Below are positions 33,987 through 41,635 of a stretch of DNA of 64,000 nucleotides, piece after piece. The DNA is from Faecalibacter bovis (GTDB lineage Bacteria > Bacteroidota > Bacteroidia > Flavobacteriales > Weeksellaceae): positions 1,742,501 through 1,806,500 of the forward strand of contig NZ_CP072842.1 in the NCBI RefSeq assembly GCF_017948305.1, in the 5' to 3' direction. A program made the translations under genes and the position numbers. Under the pieces are notes generated by a model. It saw only the letters and a program-made list of their open reading frames with translations. It did not search any database and had not been told where the DNA came from. The number at the start of each line of letters is the position of its first letter. The stretch's first letter is position 1.

Positions 33987-36362
33987 ATGCGTAACGAAAC
34001 CGAAACTAGAGCAGAACTAATCGACCCGCTTTTATCACAATTAGGCTGGGGACAAAATAATAGCATCGTAAGACGTGAATTTCCAATTACGTTAGGTCGT
34101 TTATTGGGAAACGGTCAGCGAAGCAAAATGGACAAAGCAGATTATGTTTTACAATATAATAACCGTAATGTAGCTGTAATCGAAGCGAAAGCAGAAAGCA
34201 AACATTATACTTTAGGTGTAGCCCAAGCCAAGCATTACGCAGATATGCTAAAAGTTCGTTTTACTTACAGTACAAACGGAAAGCAATATTACGAGATTGA
34301 TATGGTTTCAGGAGTAGAGAAAGAGATTGATAATTTACCAACTCCTGAGGAATTATGGAATCGCTTATATGTCCAGGAGCAACAAGAAAACCCAGATGTA
34401 TACGAGTGGAAACAAAAATTATTATCTACTCCGTTAGAATCTAAAGGTGGAGCTTGGCAACCGAGATATTATCAACAAAACGCAATAGAGAAAGCCTTAG
34501 ATGCAATAGCAGAAGGTAAACAACGTATTTTGCTTACGTTAGCTACAGGTACAGGAAAAACAGCTGTAGCTTTTCAGATTTCTTGGAAGCTTTTTCAAAA
34601 TCGTTGGAACATTAACAGAGACGGTAAGCGTACTCCTCGCATCTTATTCCTTGCGGATAGAAATATCTTAGCAAACCAGGCATTTAATAGTTTTAGTGCT
34701 TTCGAAGAAGATGCTTTAGTTCGTATCTCTCCAAAGGAAATCAACAAACGAGGAAAAGTACCTAAAAATGGTTCTATCTTCTTTACGATATTCCAAACCT
34801 TTATGTCGGGTCCAAATGATACACCAAACTTTGGACAGTATCCTGAGGACTATTTTGATTTTATTATTATAGACGAGTGCCACAGAGGTGGTGCTAATGA
34901 CGAAAGTTCTTGGCGTGAAATATTAACGTATTTCAGTTCAGCTGTACAATTAGGACTTACAGCCACGCCTAAACGTGATGTAAACGGAGATACGTACGAA
35001 TACTTTGGTAAACCTGTTTACACGTACTCTTTAAAGGAAGGTATTAACGATGGTTTCTTAACACCTTTCCGTGTTAAGCAAATCGAGACTAATATAGATA
35101 GCTACATTTACACGCAAGACGATAAGGTAATTGCTGGTGAAGTAGAAGAAGGCAGAGAATACACAGCGAAAGATTTTAATCGTACCATCAAGATAAACGA
35201 ACGAGAGAAGCATTTGGTAAAAATCTTTATGGAACAAATCAACCAAAAGGAGAAAACCTTAGTGTTTTGTGCGACACAAGAACACGCCTTAGAAGTTCGT
35301 GACCTCATCAATCAGTTAGTTACAGAAAAGAATCCGAGTTATTGTCAGCGTGTAACAGCAGATGATAATGCTTTAGGAGAAATGTATCTAAAACAGTTTT
35401 GTGATGATGAGAAAACAATACCTACTATTTTAACAACCTCTCAGAAGTTAAGTACAGGAGTAGACGCTACACAGGTTAGAAATATCGTGTTGTTACGTCC
35501 TGTAAGATCGATGATAGAGTTTAAGCAGATTGTAGGACGTGGTACACGTTTACATAATGGGAAGGATTATTTTACGATATATGATTTCTTTAAAAACTAC
35601 AAACATTTCCAAGACCCTGAATGGGATGGAGAACCTGAGGAAGTTATAATCGATACTACACCAGTTTCAGGAACACCTAAGAAATGTGAAGATTGTGGAA
35701 ACACAACTTGTACGTGTGAAAAAACAACCGAAGAACCTTGCGAATCTTGTGGATACGTTAAATGTAGATGCAATGATGAGGTTAAAAAGATGGTTAGTAT
35801 AAAGCTGAGTGATGGTAAAGTCCGTCAGTTGCAGTATATGAGCACGACAACATTTTGGGATGCTTCAGGTAAACCAATCTCATCAGAAGAATTTTTACAA
35901 TCGCTGTACGGTGAATTACCAAGTCTTTTCAAAGACCAGGAAAAGCTACAAGAGATTTGGCAAGATATATCGACACGTAAAAAGCTTTTAGAAAATTTAT
36001 CAGAGAAAGGATACACGTTAGAGCAGTTAAGAGAATTCCAAAAGGTGATCAACGCACAAAACGCAGACTTGTACGATGTACTTTCTTATATCGCATATCA
36101 ATCGGATATTCTGGATAGGAAAGAAAGAGCCGGTTTAGCAAAACAACAACTCGGAGGTTATTCTGATAAGCAAGTAGAGTTTATAGATTTTGTTTTAGAC
36201 CAATACGTGGAGCACGGTGTTAACGAATTAGATGATGCTAAGCTGGGAGATTTACTCACACTAAAATATCATTCGCTAAAAGATGCTAAAAATACATTAG
36301 GAGATATACCAACTATCAGAAATACATTTACAAGCTTTCAGAAATATTTGTACAAATCGTAA
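33987..36362 (+). CDS. hsdR: Type I restriction subunit HsdR (island 1)
   Basis: ATP-dependent translocase/nuclease of 791 residues. The N-terminal PD-(D/E)xK nuclease has D52 and E66-A-K68 (VIEAKAE). Superfamily 2 helicase motifs follow: ATGTGKT at 186-192, DECH at 296-299, then GLTATPKRD and the late QIVGRGTRL. After the motor is a cysteine cluster resembling zinc ribbons (CEDC, CTC, CESC, CRC; about residues 570-595) and a C-terminal helical domain. It is shorter than the second HsdR (944 residues) and closer to the EcoEI type. All catalytic residues are present. Confidence 0.95.
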   Translation: MRNETETRAELIDPLLSQLGWGQNNSIVRREFPITLGRLLGNGQRSKMDKADYVLQYNNRNVAVIEAKAESKHYTLGVAQAKHYADMLKVRFTYSTNGKQYYEIDMVSGVEKEIDNLPTPEELWNRLYVQEQQENPDVYEWKQKLLSTPLESKGGAWQPRYYQQNAIEKALDAIAEGKQRILLTLATGTGKTAVAFQISWKLFQNRWNINRDGKRTPRILFLADRNILANQAFNSFSAFEEDALVRISPKEINKRGKVPKNGSIFFTIFQTFMSGPNDTPNFGQYPEDYFDFIIIDECHRGGANDESSWREILTYFSSAVQLGLTATPKRDVNGDTYEYFGKPVYTYSLKEGINDGFLTPFRVKQIETNIDSYIYTQDDKVIAGEVEEGREYTAKDFNRTIKINEREKHLVKIFMEQINQKEKTLVFCATQEHALEVRDLINQLVTEKNPSYCQRVTADDNALGEMYLKQFCDDEKTIPTILTTSQKLSTGVDATQVRNIVLLRPVRSMIEFKQIVGRGTRLHNGKDYFTIYDFFKNYKHFQDPEWDGEPEEVIIDTTPVSGTPKKCEDCGNTTCTCEKTTEEPCESCGYVKCRCNDEVKKMVSIKLSDGKVRQLQYMSTTTFWDASGKPISSEEFLQSLYGELPSLFKDQEKLQEIWQDISTRKKLLENLSEKGYTLEQLREFQKVINAQNADLYDVLSYIAYQSDILDRKERAGLAKQQLGGYSDKQVEFIDFVLDQYVEHGVNELDDAKLGDLLTLKYHSLKDAKNTLGDIPTIRNTFTSFQKYLYKS

Positions 36363-36364
36363 AG

Positions 36365-36387
36365 TTGTAAATTTTGTAAAGTTGTAA
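36365..36387 (-). repeat. TTACAA iteron array B (inverted)
   Basis: Three TTGTAA units (complement of TTACAA) start at 36365, 36374 and 36382, spaced 9 and 8 bp, directly after the hsdR stop codon. Confidence 0.7.
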
Positions 36388-36428
36388 ATGGTACATATAT
36401 GTGGATAATATATTATCCCTAAAATAAT

Positions 36429-36459
36429 ACACCTACTTAGTTATAGTAGGTGTTTTTTT
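36429..36459 (+). terminator. Terminator of the hsd operon
   Basis: ACACCTACT/AGTAGGTGT stem with a 7-nt loop and seven T residues. Confidence 0.88.
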
Positions 36460-36469
36460 ATAAAAAAAA

Positions 36470-36501
36470 TTACAAGAGTTACAATATTACAATATTTACA
36501 C
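36470..36501 (+). repeat. TTACAA iteron array C
   Basis: TTACAA at 36470, 36479 and 36487, then TTACAC at 36496: spacing 9, 8, 9 bp, in the same orientation as array A. Confidence 0.72.
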
Positions 36502-36508
36502 TTTCGCA

Positions 36509-36530
36509 AGTGTCCCTATGATGGGACACT
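36509..36530. repeat. Perfect 8-bp inverted repeat
   Basis: AGTGTCCC and GGGACACT enclose a 6-nt loop, 7 bp after iteron array C. The run of T that would make it a strong terminator is short (CCCTTTTG). Confidence 0.7.
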
Positions 36531-36779
36531 CCCTTTTGTTTCATTTTTAGGCTTCCCCCGTAGCTATCTTTCGTAATTCTAATTTTTGGTCCACTTATTA
36601 TTTAGAATCCCCTCTCAAGGACCTTCACTCATTTATGCATAGTCACCTAAAGATCATTTTACAATCCTCCTGAAACATTTTAGTAAACAGATTTGCTTAC
36701 GTGTAAGTCCATCGATGAGGTTTTTTAGTGAGTTTTTAGAGACTAGAAAAATAGTGTAGATTAATAATATATAGCCAAA
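36531..36779. other. Noncoding stretch before the RadC-like gene
   Basis: With the arrays before it, about 417 bp after hsdR hold no gene. This part is less AT-rich than its surroundings, with no open frame, no clear -7 box and no repeat that I can see. Confidence 0.6.
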
Positions 36780-37214
36780 ATGAGAGTATCAGAAATCAAA
36801 ATTTCGTACACAAACAAGTCAAAAGATATTGTGAAGATTAGTAGCAGTAAGGACGCTTACGAGGTAGCATTATCGCATTGGGATAATGATCTCATAGAAT
36901 TACAGGAAGAAGTAAAAATACTGCTTCTTAACAAAGGGAATAGAGTTTTAGGAATAAAGGAGCTATTCAAAGGAGGGATTAGTAGTTGTGTTATAGATGT
37001 ACGTTTGGTAATGGCGTTAGTGCTTAAAACAAATGCTACAGCTATTATTTTGTTTCACAATCATCCAAGTGGTAATCTTACACCTAGTACAGCAGACAGA
37101 AATATTACTCAGAAGATTAAGGAGTGCTGTAAACTGTTTGATGTTGAGGTTCTGGACCATTTGATTGTAACAAAAAATGACTACTTTAGCTTCGCAGATG
37201 ATGGTATCATCTAA
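36780..37214 (+). CDS. RadC-like JAB/MPN domain protein
   Basis: A 144-residue protein with the JAMM zinc motif in LFHNHPSGNLTPSTADRNIT (His-x-His-Pro-Ser-Gly...Asp) and the preceding VRLVMALVLKTNATAIIL strand. It lacks the N-terminal helix-hairpin-helix domain of full RadC, as is usual for the stand-alone copies on Bacteroidota mobile elements. The biochemical role of RadC is unsettled. It is the last gene of island 1, 78 bp before the attachment repeat. Confidence 0.9.
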   Translation: MRVSEIKISYTNKSKDIVKISSSKDAYEVALSHWDNDLIELQEEVKILLLNKGNRVLGIKELFKGGISSCVIDVRLVMALVLKTNATAIILFHNHPSGNLTPSTADRNITQKIKECCKLFDVEVLDHLIVTKNDYFSFADDGII

Positions 37215-37291
37215 TACGAAAAAGGCTTACTAATTGGTGGAGGTGTACAGAATTACATTTCTAAAGTACTGATTTTAGGAGATATAACTCG

Positions 37292-37319
37292 CTTGGTTCG
37301 AGCCCAAGTGGGACCACTG
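37292..37319 (+). repeat. Attachment site, middle copy (junction of the two islands)
   Basis: 28 bp identical to 25032-25059. Preceding it, TATAACTC at 37283-37290 matches the tRNA D-stem start at 24988-24995, two bases before TTGGTT in both places. Confidence 0.9.
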
Positions 37320-37323
37320 GTAT

Positions 37324-37365
37324 AAACCTCAATCTCTTTATTAATAAGGGTTTGAGGTTTTTTTA
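37324..37365 (+). terminator. Terminator behind the middle attachment site
   Basis: AACCTCAA pairs with TTGAGGTT across a 20-nt loop, followed by seven T residues. It would have terminated the tRNA before island 1 arrived. Confidence 0.75.
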
Positions 37366-37373
37366 TTTAATAT

Positions 37374-37395
37374 ACTCCCCTTATTACTCCCCTAA
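37374..37395 (+). repeat. Island 2 subterminal repeat, left copy
   Basis: Two ACTCCCC units 12 bp apart (37374 and 37386), ending in TAA. 21 of 22 bases match the copy at 53045-53066 in the same orientation. Confidence 0.8.
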
Positions 37396-37441
37396 TGAGA
37401 TTATTTTGAATGTTTTAGTATATTTATATTAAAACCTTTCT

Positions 37442-38494
37442 ATGAGAAAAATGTTTATAAATCAATATTCTAAAGATGATTTATTATTTTTTACAGATAA
37501 TTTAAAAATTGAGACAATTGTAGATTATTTTAAATTTTTAAATTATTATATAAATAAATCTTCATACAGAACAATTGAAAATATTATTAACAAATCTACT
37601 TATCCAAATTTTAAAAATATTAGGGAAAAGAATGAAATAAGTGTATTTAATTTTTATCAAGAACTATTAATTAATGAGTTTAAAAACAAAAAAATTATTT
37701 TTATTAATAGACATGAAAATGATTTTAATAATGAAAAATCTTTATTATATCATTTTATGAATGATGTTGGAATATCAAATGAAATAAAATTCAAATATGT
37801 TAATGAGTTACTATTAATTTTAAAATCAATACTATATAATTTTAGAAATAAATATTTTCAGAAAAGTGATAAATCTCCGATAGGAATTATTATGAGAGGA
37901 GAACATCCAAGGAATTTTACTGGTTATTATTTTAATGAAAATAATCCTCAATCTAAAAAGGTGCTATATCTCTTTTATTTATATATATTCTATAATGAAT
38001 TTTTACAAGCTTTTTTACCTATTGTAAAAGATTATGTTTGTGAAAGTAATTATGTTTTTTTTTATAATGAATCAAATTTTATTACTGATTGTTATATTAA
38101 AGGAAATGAATTATTAAGTATACAAGGAAGTAATAAGAAGCACGATTTTAATAAATTAGATTTTGCTTCTAATATATTTATAAGTAAGAAAGCTGAAGAA
38201 TTTTTTTTCTTTATTCTTAGATCTCTTGAATATATTGATGATAATAATAATTTGATTAAATCAAGAGGTTTACAAGCTACTTTAGATAGTATAATTAACA
38301 ATTACAAAGTGAAAAATTGTTTGATTAATAAAGAAGGTTTTTTACTTAAAGATTTTATAAATTTTGTTAATAGTAACATTAAAAGCACAGAAGTTATTTT
38401 AAAAAATGATAATAAACTTTCTGCACATTCAGATAAATCGTTAAATAAGGTTTTAAACATTTTAAATAATAATTTACAAGAATTTAAAGAATAA
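37442..38494 (+). CDS. Hypothetical protein, strongly AT-rich gene
   Basis: A 350-residue protein rich in Asn, Lys, Ile and Phe, without signal peptide or clear membrane segment. No family or catalytic motif is recognised; IIMRGEHPRNFTGYYFNE in the middle and SRGLQATLDSIINNYK near residue 275 are the most distinctive stretches. Extremely AT-rich codon use suggests transfer. It is the first gene of island 2, and a TCCGAA repeat array begins 6 bp after its stop codon. Confidence 0.7.
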   Translation: MRKMFINQYSKDDLLFFTDNLKIETIVDYFKFLNYYINKSSYRTIENIINKSTYPNFKNIREKNEISVFNFYQELLINEFKNKKIIFINRHENDFNNEKSLLYHFMNDVGISNEIKFKYVNELLLILKSILYNFRNKYFQKSDKSPIGIIMRGEHPRNFTGYYFNENNPQSKKVLYLFYLYIFYNEFLQAFLPIVKDYVCESNYVFFYNESNFITDCYIKGNELLSIQGSNKKHDFNKLDFASNIFISKKAEEFFFFILRSLEYIDDNNNLIKSRGLQATLDSIINNYKVKNCLINKEGFLLKDFINFVNSNIKSTEVILKNDNKLSAHSDKSLNKVLNILNNNLQEFKE

Positions 38495-38499
38495 AATAC

Positions 38500-38537
38500 T
38501 CCGAACTTTTTCCGAACTTTTCCGAATTTTACTCGAA
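38500..38537 (+). repeat. TCCGAA iteron array, helically phased
   Basis: TCCGAA(C/T)TTT starts at 38500, 38511 and 38521, with a degenerate fourth unit TCGAA at 38533; the exact copies are 11 and 10 bp apart. The array covers the -33 region of the promoter box at 38550, so it is placed as an operator. Confidence 0.78.
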
Positions 38538-38549
38538 TAAATTCCTTCC

Positions 38550-38557
38550 TATGTTTG
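38550..38557 (+). promoter_or_regulatory. -7 promoter box of the HTH gene
   Basis: TATGTTTG, exact consensus, 25 nt before the ATG at 38583. Confidence 0.65.
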
Positions 38558-38582
38558 CTTCATAATTATAAAAAGAAAATTT

Positions 38583-38777
38583 ATGAAGCAGTTAAAAAAC
38601 AAACCAGTAATGAAAATGACAGAAGTTAAGAACTTATTGTCGAAAACACGTAAAACGTTATATTCTTGGCATGAAAAAGGAATACTAACATTTTTTAAAA
38701 TAGGGGGGCAAAACTACTACAAAACGGAAGATGTACTAAATCTCTTATACATTAACACTGAAGCCACAACAAATTGA
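38583..38777 (+). CDS. Excisionase-like helix-turn-helix protein
   Basis: A 64-residue MerR/excisionase-type winged HTH: MTEVKNLLSKTRKTLYSWHEKGIL (helix-turn-helix) followed by TFFKIGGQNYYKTEDVLNLL (wing and helix). Proteins of this size and pattern act as recombination directionality factors or repressors on Bacteroidota integrative elements. The phased TCCGAA array over its promoter suggests self-regulation or regulation by another island protein. Confidence 0.85.
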   Translation: MKQLKNKPVMKMTEVKNLLSKTRKTLYSWHEKGILTFFKIGGQNYYKTEDVLNLLYINTEATTN

Positions 38778-39111
38778 CTACTATTGTTGTGGTTTCATTA
38801 AACCAAAAGTAACAACAAAACGCTTATTATAAAAGTGTAATGTTAAGTTACATTCTCATTTATAGAGGTAATCGCCTTTATTATTCCAAAACATCTAGAT
38901 AAACAAAGTATTTAACTTTTAGGTAAGTTGAACAGCATTTTTAATGTTAAAGAAGACGTATTTATAGGTCTAACCAACAAGGTAATCAAGCTTTTTGAAG
39001 TCTTCGTAATGCTAACTTTTTCTATTTGTTAGAGCCACATTTTTTTATGAATTGCATAGGTAGCCACTTTGTGGCATGGCTATTCTATGCTTAATATTTA
39101 AATATTTTATA
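38778..39111 (+). other. Leader of the polymerase-like gene, with switchable hairpins
   Basis: 334 bp with no gene. A small inverted repeat TGTAA..TTACA lies near 38837-38852. At 39061-39082, TAGCCA/TGGCTA (39061-39066 with 39077-39082) and GCCAC/GTGGC (39063-39067 with 39071-39075) share bases, so they exclude each other. Confidence 0.45.
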
Positions 39112-40557
39112 ATGAAATATAATAGAATTAAAAAGCATTATGGTGCATATAATAAAGAGTTGAATTGGAAAATTACAATAACAGCATTTTTGTTAAAATA
39201 TATAGAATCAAAAAAAGATTCATTCCCACAAAATCTTAATTGGGATACGCTTCTTCTAATCATTAGTTTGATTGAATACAAAGTTTTAACTTATGTTAAA
39301 AGCAAGGGTAAAAAAGGGTATGTAGATATTACTTCTAAGGAATTAAAAAGTTGGAGGTATGATTATAACCAATATTTAAAATTTTTGATAGATATAGGTA
39401 TAATTTGTAAAAAGAATTATTCAACTTCTAAACAGCAAAGTAATAGTTATCGTATAAACTATGAAGAAATTTATAATTTAGGTAAAGGATCAATAGATAT
39501 TACAACAATTGATATACCTCGTAATAAGAACTTAAATAAATTAAAGGAGTGCAATACACCAAAGTTAAATAGTTGTATTCATTTGACTAAATGGTTAGAT
39601 AGTGGTTTTGAATTTGATATTGAAAATTTTAAATCTTTGGGATTTAATATTGAATTAAATGAATATAGTTATGATAATTCATTACGCATATTAAGCTATT
39701 TACACAAAATCGAGGGTATAAAAAATAAAGAAATTAGATATTCAAGAAACCAAGACAAGGATAATCGTCTTCATTCTCATCTTACAAATTTTCCATCTAA
39801 ATTGAGGGGCTATTTAACCTATAAAGGTTTTGATATAATGAGTTATGATTTAAAAAATTCACAGCCATTTTCCCTGATAGTATTTATAGAAGGATATATG
39901 AAAGGAAATAATAGAATTATAAATATATATAATAAAATATATAATAAGAGTATTATGTCGCCAAAATTGTTTGAAATCCTTTCTGATAAAGGGTTTCAGG
40001 ATGATTATAAAATTATTAAGGAATGGGTTTGTAAAGGTTTATTTTATGAAGAAATATCTCCTTATTTAGATATTGAATTTGAAGATAATTTGTATAAAAT
40101 ATATGAATTTAATAAACAATCAAACTCTAATAAATTGATAACATTTGATAATAAAAGAGATGCTGTTAAAAAATTGACATTAAGATTACTTTATTCGCCT
40201 AATAAAAAGGATTTTAAAGTTTTTAGGGAATTTAAAAATGAATTTCCAAAATTTTGGGAGTTATTGGTTATATTAAAAAGTCAAACCGAGCATAAAAACT
40301 CCTATAAATTGTTTCCAAAGTTATTGCAACATATAGAGGCAGATTGTTTAATTGATTTTGTGACTAAAAAGATTTCAGATGACTATCCTAATACACCAAT
40401 CTTCACGATACATGATAGTATTTGTACAATTGATACTGGTACAGATAGTATCTATAGATTAATGATGAAATATTTAGCTGAATATACAGGTGGTATTCTG
40501 CCTACAATTAAAGAGGAATTTTGGGGATTGCCAATAACTAATCTAAAAGCTGCTTAA
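39112..40557 (+). CDS. Divergent polymerase-like protein (Pol A / single-subunit RNA polymerase palm motifs)
   Basis: A 481-residue protein with no annotated relative that I recognise. Three motifs occur in the order and form of the Pol A/T7-RNA-polymerase palm and fingers. Motif A-like D246-L-K-N-S250-Q251. Motif B-like R349-x3-K353-x3-L357-x3-Y361-S, the same spacing as Pol I R754/K758/F762/Y766. Motif C-like H434-D435-S436 in IFTIHDSICT, as HDS in T7 RNA polymerase. The N-terminal ~120 residues look like a winged helix. I prefer the ATG at 39112; 39076 lies in a hairpin. Polymerase activity is inference. Confidence 0.6.
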   Translation: MKYNRIKKHYGAYNKELNWKITITAFLLKYIESKKDSFPQNLNWDTLLLIISLIEYKVLTYVKSKGKKGYVDITSKELKSWRYDYNQYLKFLIDIGIICKKNYSTSKQQSNSYRINYEEIYNLGKGSIDITTIDIPRNKNLNKLKECNTPKLNSCIHLTKWLDSGFEFDIENFKSLGFNIELNEYSYDNSLRILSYLHKIEGIKNKEIRYSRNQDKDNRLHSHLTNFPSKLRGYLTYKGFDIMSYDLKNSQPFSLIVFIEGYMKGNNRIINIYNKIYNKSIMSPKLFEILSDKGFQDDYKIIKEWVCKGLFYEEISPYLDIEFEDNLYKIYEFNKQSNSNKLITFDNKRDAVKKLTLRLLYSPNKKDFKVFREFKNEFPKFWELLVILKSQTEHKNSYKLFPKLLQHIEADCLIDFVTKKISDDYPNTPIFTIHDSICTIDTGTDSIYRLMMKYLAEYTGGILPTIKEEFWGLPITNLKAA

Positions 40558-40558
40558 A

Positions 40559-40597
40559 AAAATCCCAATCATATTATATGGTTGGGATTTTATTTTA
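40559..40597. terminator. Terminator
   Basis: AATCCCAA/TTGGGATT stem with an inner CATAT/ATATG pair, followed by a T-rich tract. Confidence 0.85.
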
Positions 40598-40698
40598 TTG
40601 AGAAATATTAATTAAGTTACTTGTGCTGAATGTATAGTTTTTTAAGTTGTTAGATTCTTTTATTAAGATACTTTTCTATTTTTATATAGGTAACAGTA

Positions 40699-40896
40699 CT
40701 AATAATGATCATCTACAAATTGTTCAGCATCCTCTCTATTGTTAATATTTAATTCATTTCGTAATTCTTTGTCTTCCATAACGCTATCTACCATGTTATT
40801 TCGGCACATTTTAGCTATACCTAGCATCATTACAATTACTATTATTGCTATCCATAAATTATCCCCTCCGGTAGTGTTATAACTATTTTTACTCAT
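40699..40896 (-). CDS. Small single-helix membrane protein
   Basis: A 65-residue protein with one membrane helix (NLWIAIIVIVMMLGIAKM) and a charged C-terminal tail (ELRNELNINNREDAEQFVDD). No family is recognised. It is the last gene of the reverse-strand envelope cluster, 1 bp after the J-domain gene. Confidence 0.62.
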   Translation of the reverse strand: MSKNSYNTTGGDNLWIAIIVIVMMLGIAKMCRNNMVDSVMEDKELRNELNINNREDAEQFVDDHY

Positions 40897-40897
40897 A

Positions 40898-41416
40898 CTA
40901 TCTAAATAAACTTATTATTAATCCTAAGATAAACATTGCAATAATAAATATTATGGCATTTGTAATACCAGTTAAACAACCTTTTGATGCAGCGACTGAA
41001 ACACCTTTCACATCTCTTAATGCTTGCTTAACAATCTCAATAGCTTGTTCTTGAGCATTATTCATCCATTTTTTTAAGATATCATCTTTAATTTCATATT
41101 CTTTTTGATATCTTTCGTAGCTTGATTTCGTGTAATTATCTTGATTATAAGTTTCTGATTGATTATCAAAATTTGCTTTCTCTTTTTTATTTACATATTC
41201 ATAGAAGCTTTTATACTCAATATCATATTTTTCTCTAGCTTCTTTATCTAATAAAATAAGTTTTGCTTCATTGATGTCTTGCATTTGTTGCGTTGTGTCA
41301 ATATTTTGATTTAAATCAGGGTGCCACTTTTTAGCTAATCTTTTATAGGCATGTTTTATTTCATCATCAGAAGCATTTATATTTATTTCAAGAATTTTAT
41401 AATAATCTTTAAACAT
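40898..41416 (-). CDS. J-domain protein with C-terminal membrane anchor
   Basis: A 172-residue protein. Residues 1-70 are a complete DnaJ domain (DYYKILEININASDDEI, HPD at 32-34, REKYD). A charged linker follows, and the last ~25 residues form a membrane helix (IFIIAMFILGLIISLF). It should present a J-domain to DnaK at the cytoplasmic face of the membrane. Its start overlaps the stop of the small membrane-protein gene by one base. Role in the island unknown. Confidence 0.88.
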   Translation of the reverse strand: MFKDYYKILEININASDDEIKHAYKRLAKKWHPDLNQNIDTTQQMQDINEAKLILLDKEAREKYDIEYKSFYEYVNKKEKANFDNQSETYNQDNYTKSSYERYQKEYEIKDDILKKWMNNAQEQAIEIVKQALRDVKGVSVAASKGCLTGITNAIIFIIAMFILGLIISLFR

Positions 41417-41619
41417 TAGTTTTTATTTAATGTTTGATTGCTATCAAAGTTTTCATCATTGTCATTTGATGGTTTATATCTCCATACTGCATATATAATA
41501 GCAATACCAATGATGTTTACGATAATAATTGGAAGCCCAGCAGCCTTTAATACTACAATTCCCGCAATTACAATGAATGTCATTATAATTTTAATTAAAA
41601 TTAAGATTCCTTTGCTCAT
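41416..41619 (-). CDS. Small two-helix membrane protein
   Basis: A 67-residue protein with about two hydrophobic helices and an Asn/Asp-rich tail. No family is recognised. It is tightly packed between the J-domain and coiled-coil genes (1-bp overlap and 16-bp gap), which supports it being real. Confidence 0.62.
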   Translation of the reverse strand: MSKGILILIKIIMTFIVIAGIVVLKAAGLPIIIVNIIGIAIIYAVWRYKPSNDNDENFDSNQTLNKN

Positions 41620-41635
41620 ATTTTTATAGTTTAAT

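Larger units (their letters stand above)
25032..37319 (+). mobile_element. Genomic island 1, inserted at the tRNA 3' end
   Basis: A 12.3-kb segment bounded by 28-bp direct repeats of the tRNA 3' end (25032-25059 and 37292-37319). It carries an integrase gene next to the tRNA, a DUF3987 protein, a TerB-like/membrane module, a Type I restriction-modification operon with an added nuclease, and a RadC-like protein. No relaxase, coupling protein or secretion genes are seen, so it should be integrative and possibly mobilisable in trans. Being next to the intact tRNA, it is probably the more recent of the two insertions. Confidence 0.88.

Noticed and set aside
25032-37319. Conjugative element or prophage
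   Set aside because: No relaxase, VirB/Tra protein, capsid, portal or terminase is visible, so only an integrative island is claimed.
37292-37319. A second tRNA gene
   Set aside because: Only the T arm and acceptor 3' strand are present; no anticodon arm or 5' acceptor strand can be found.
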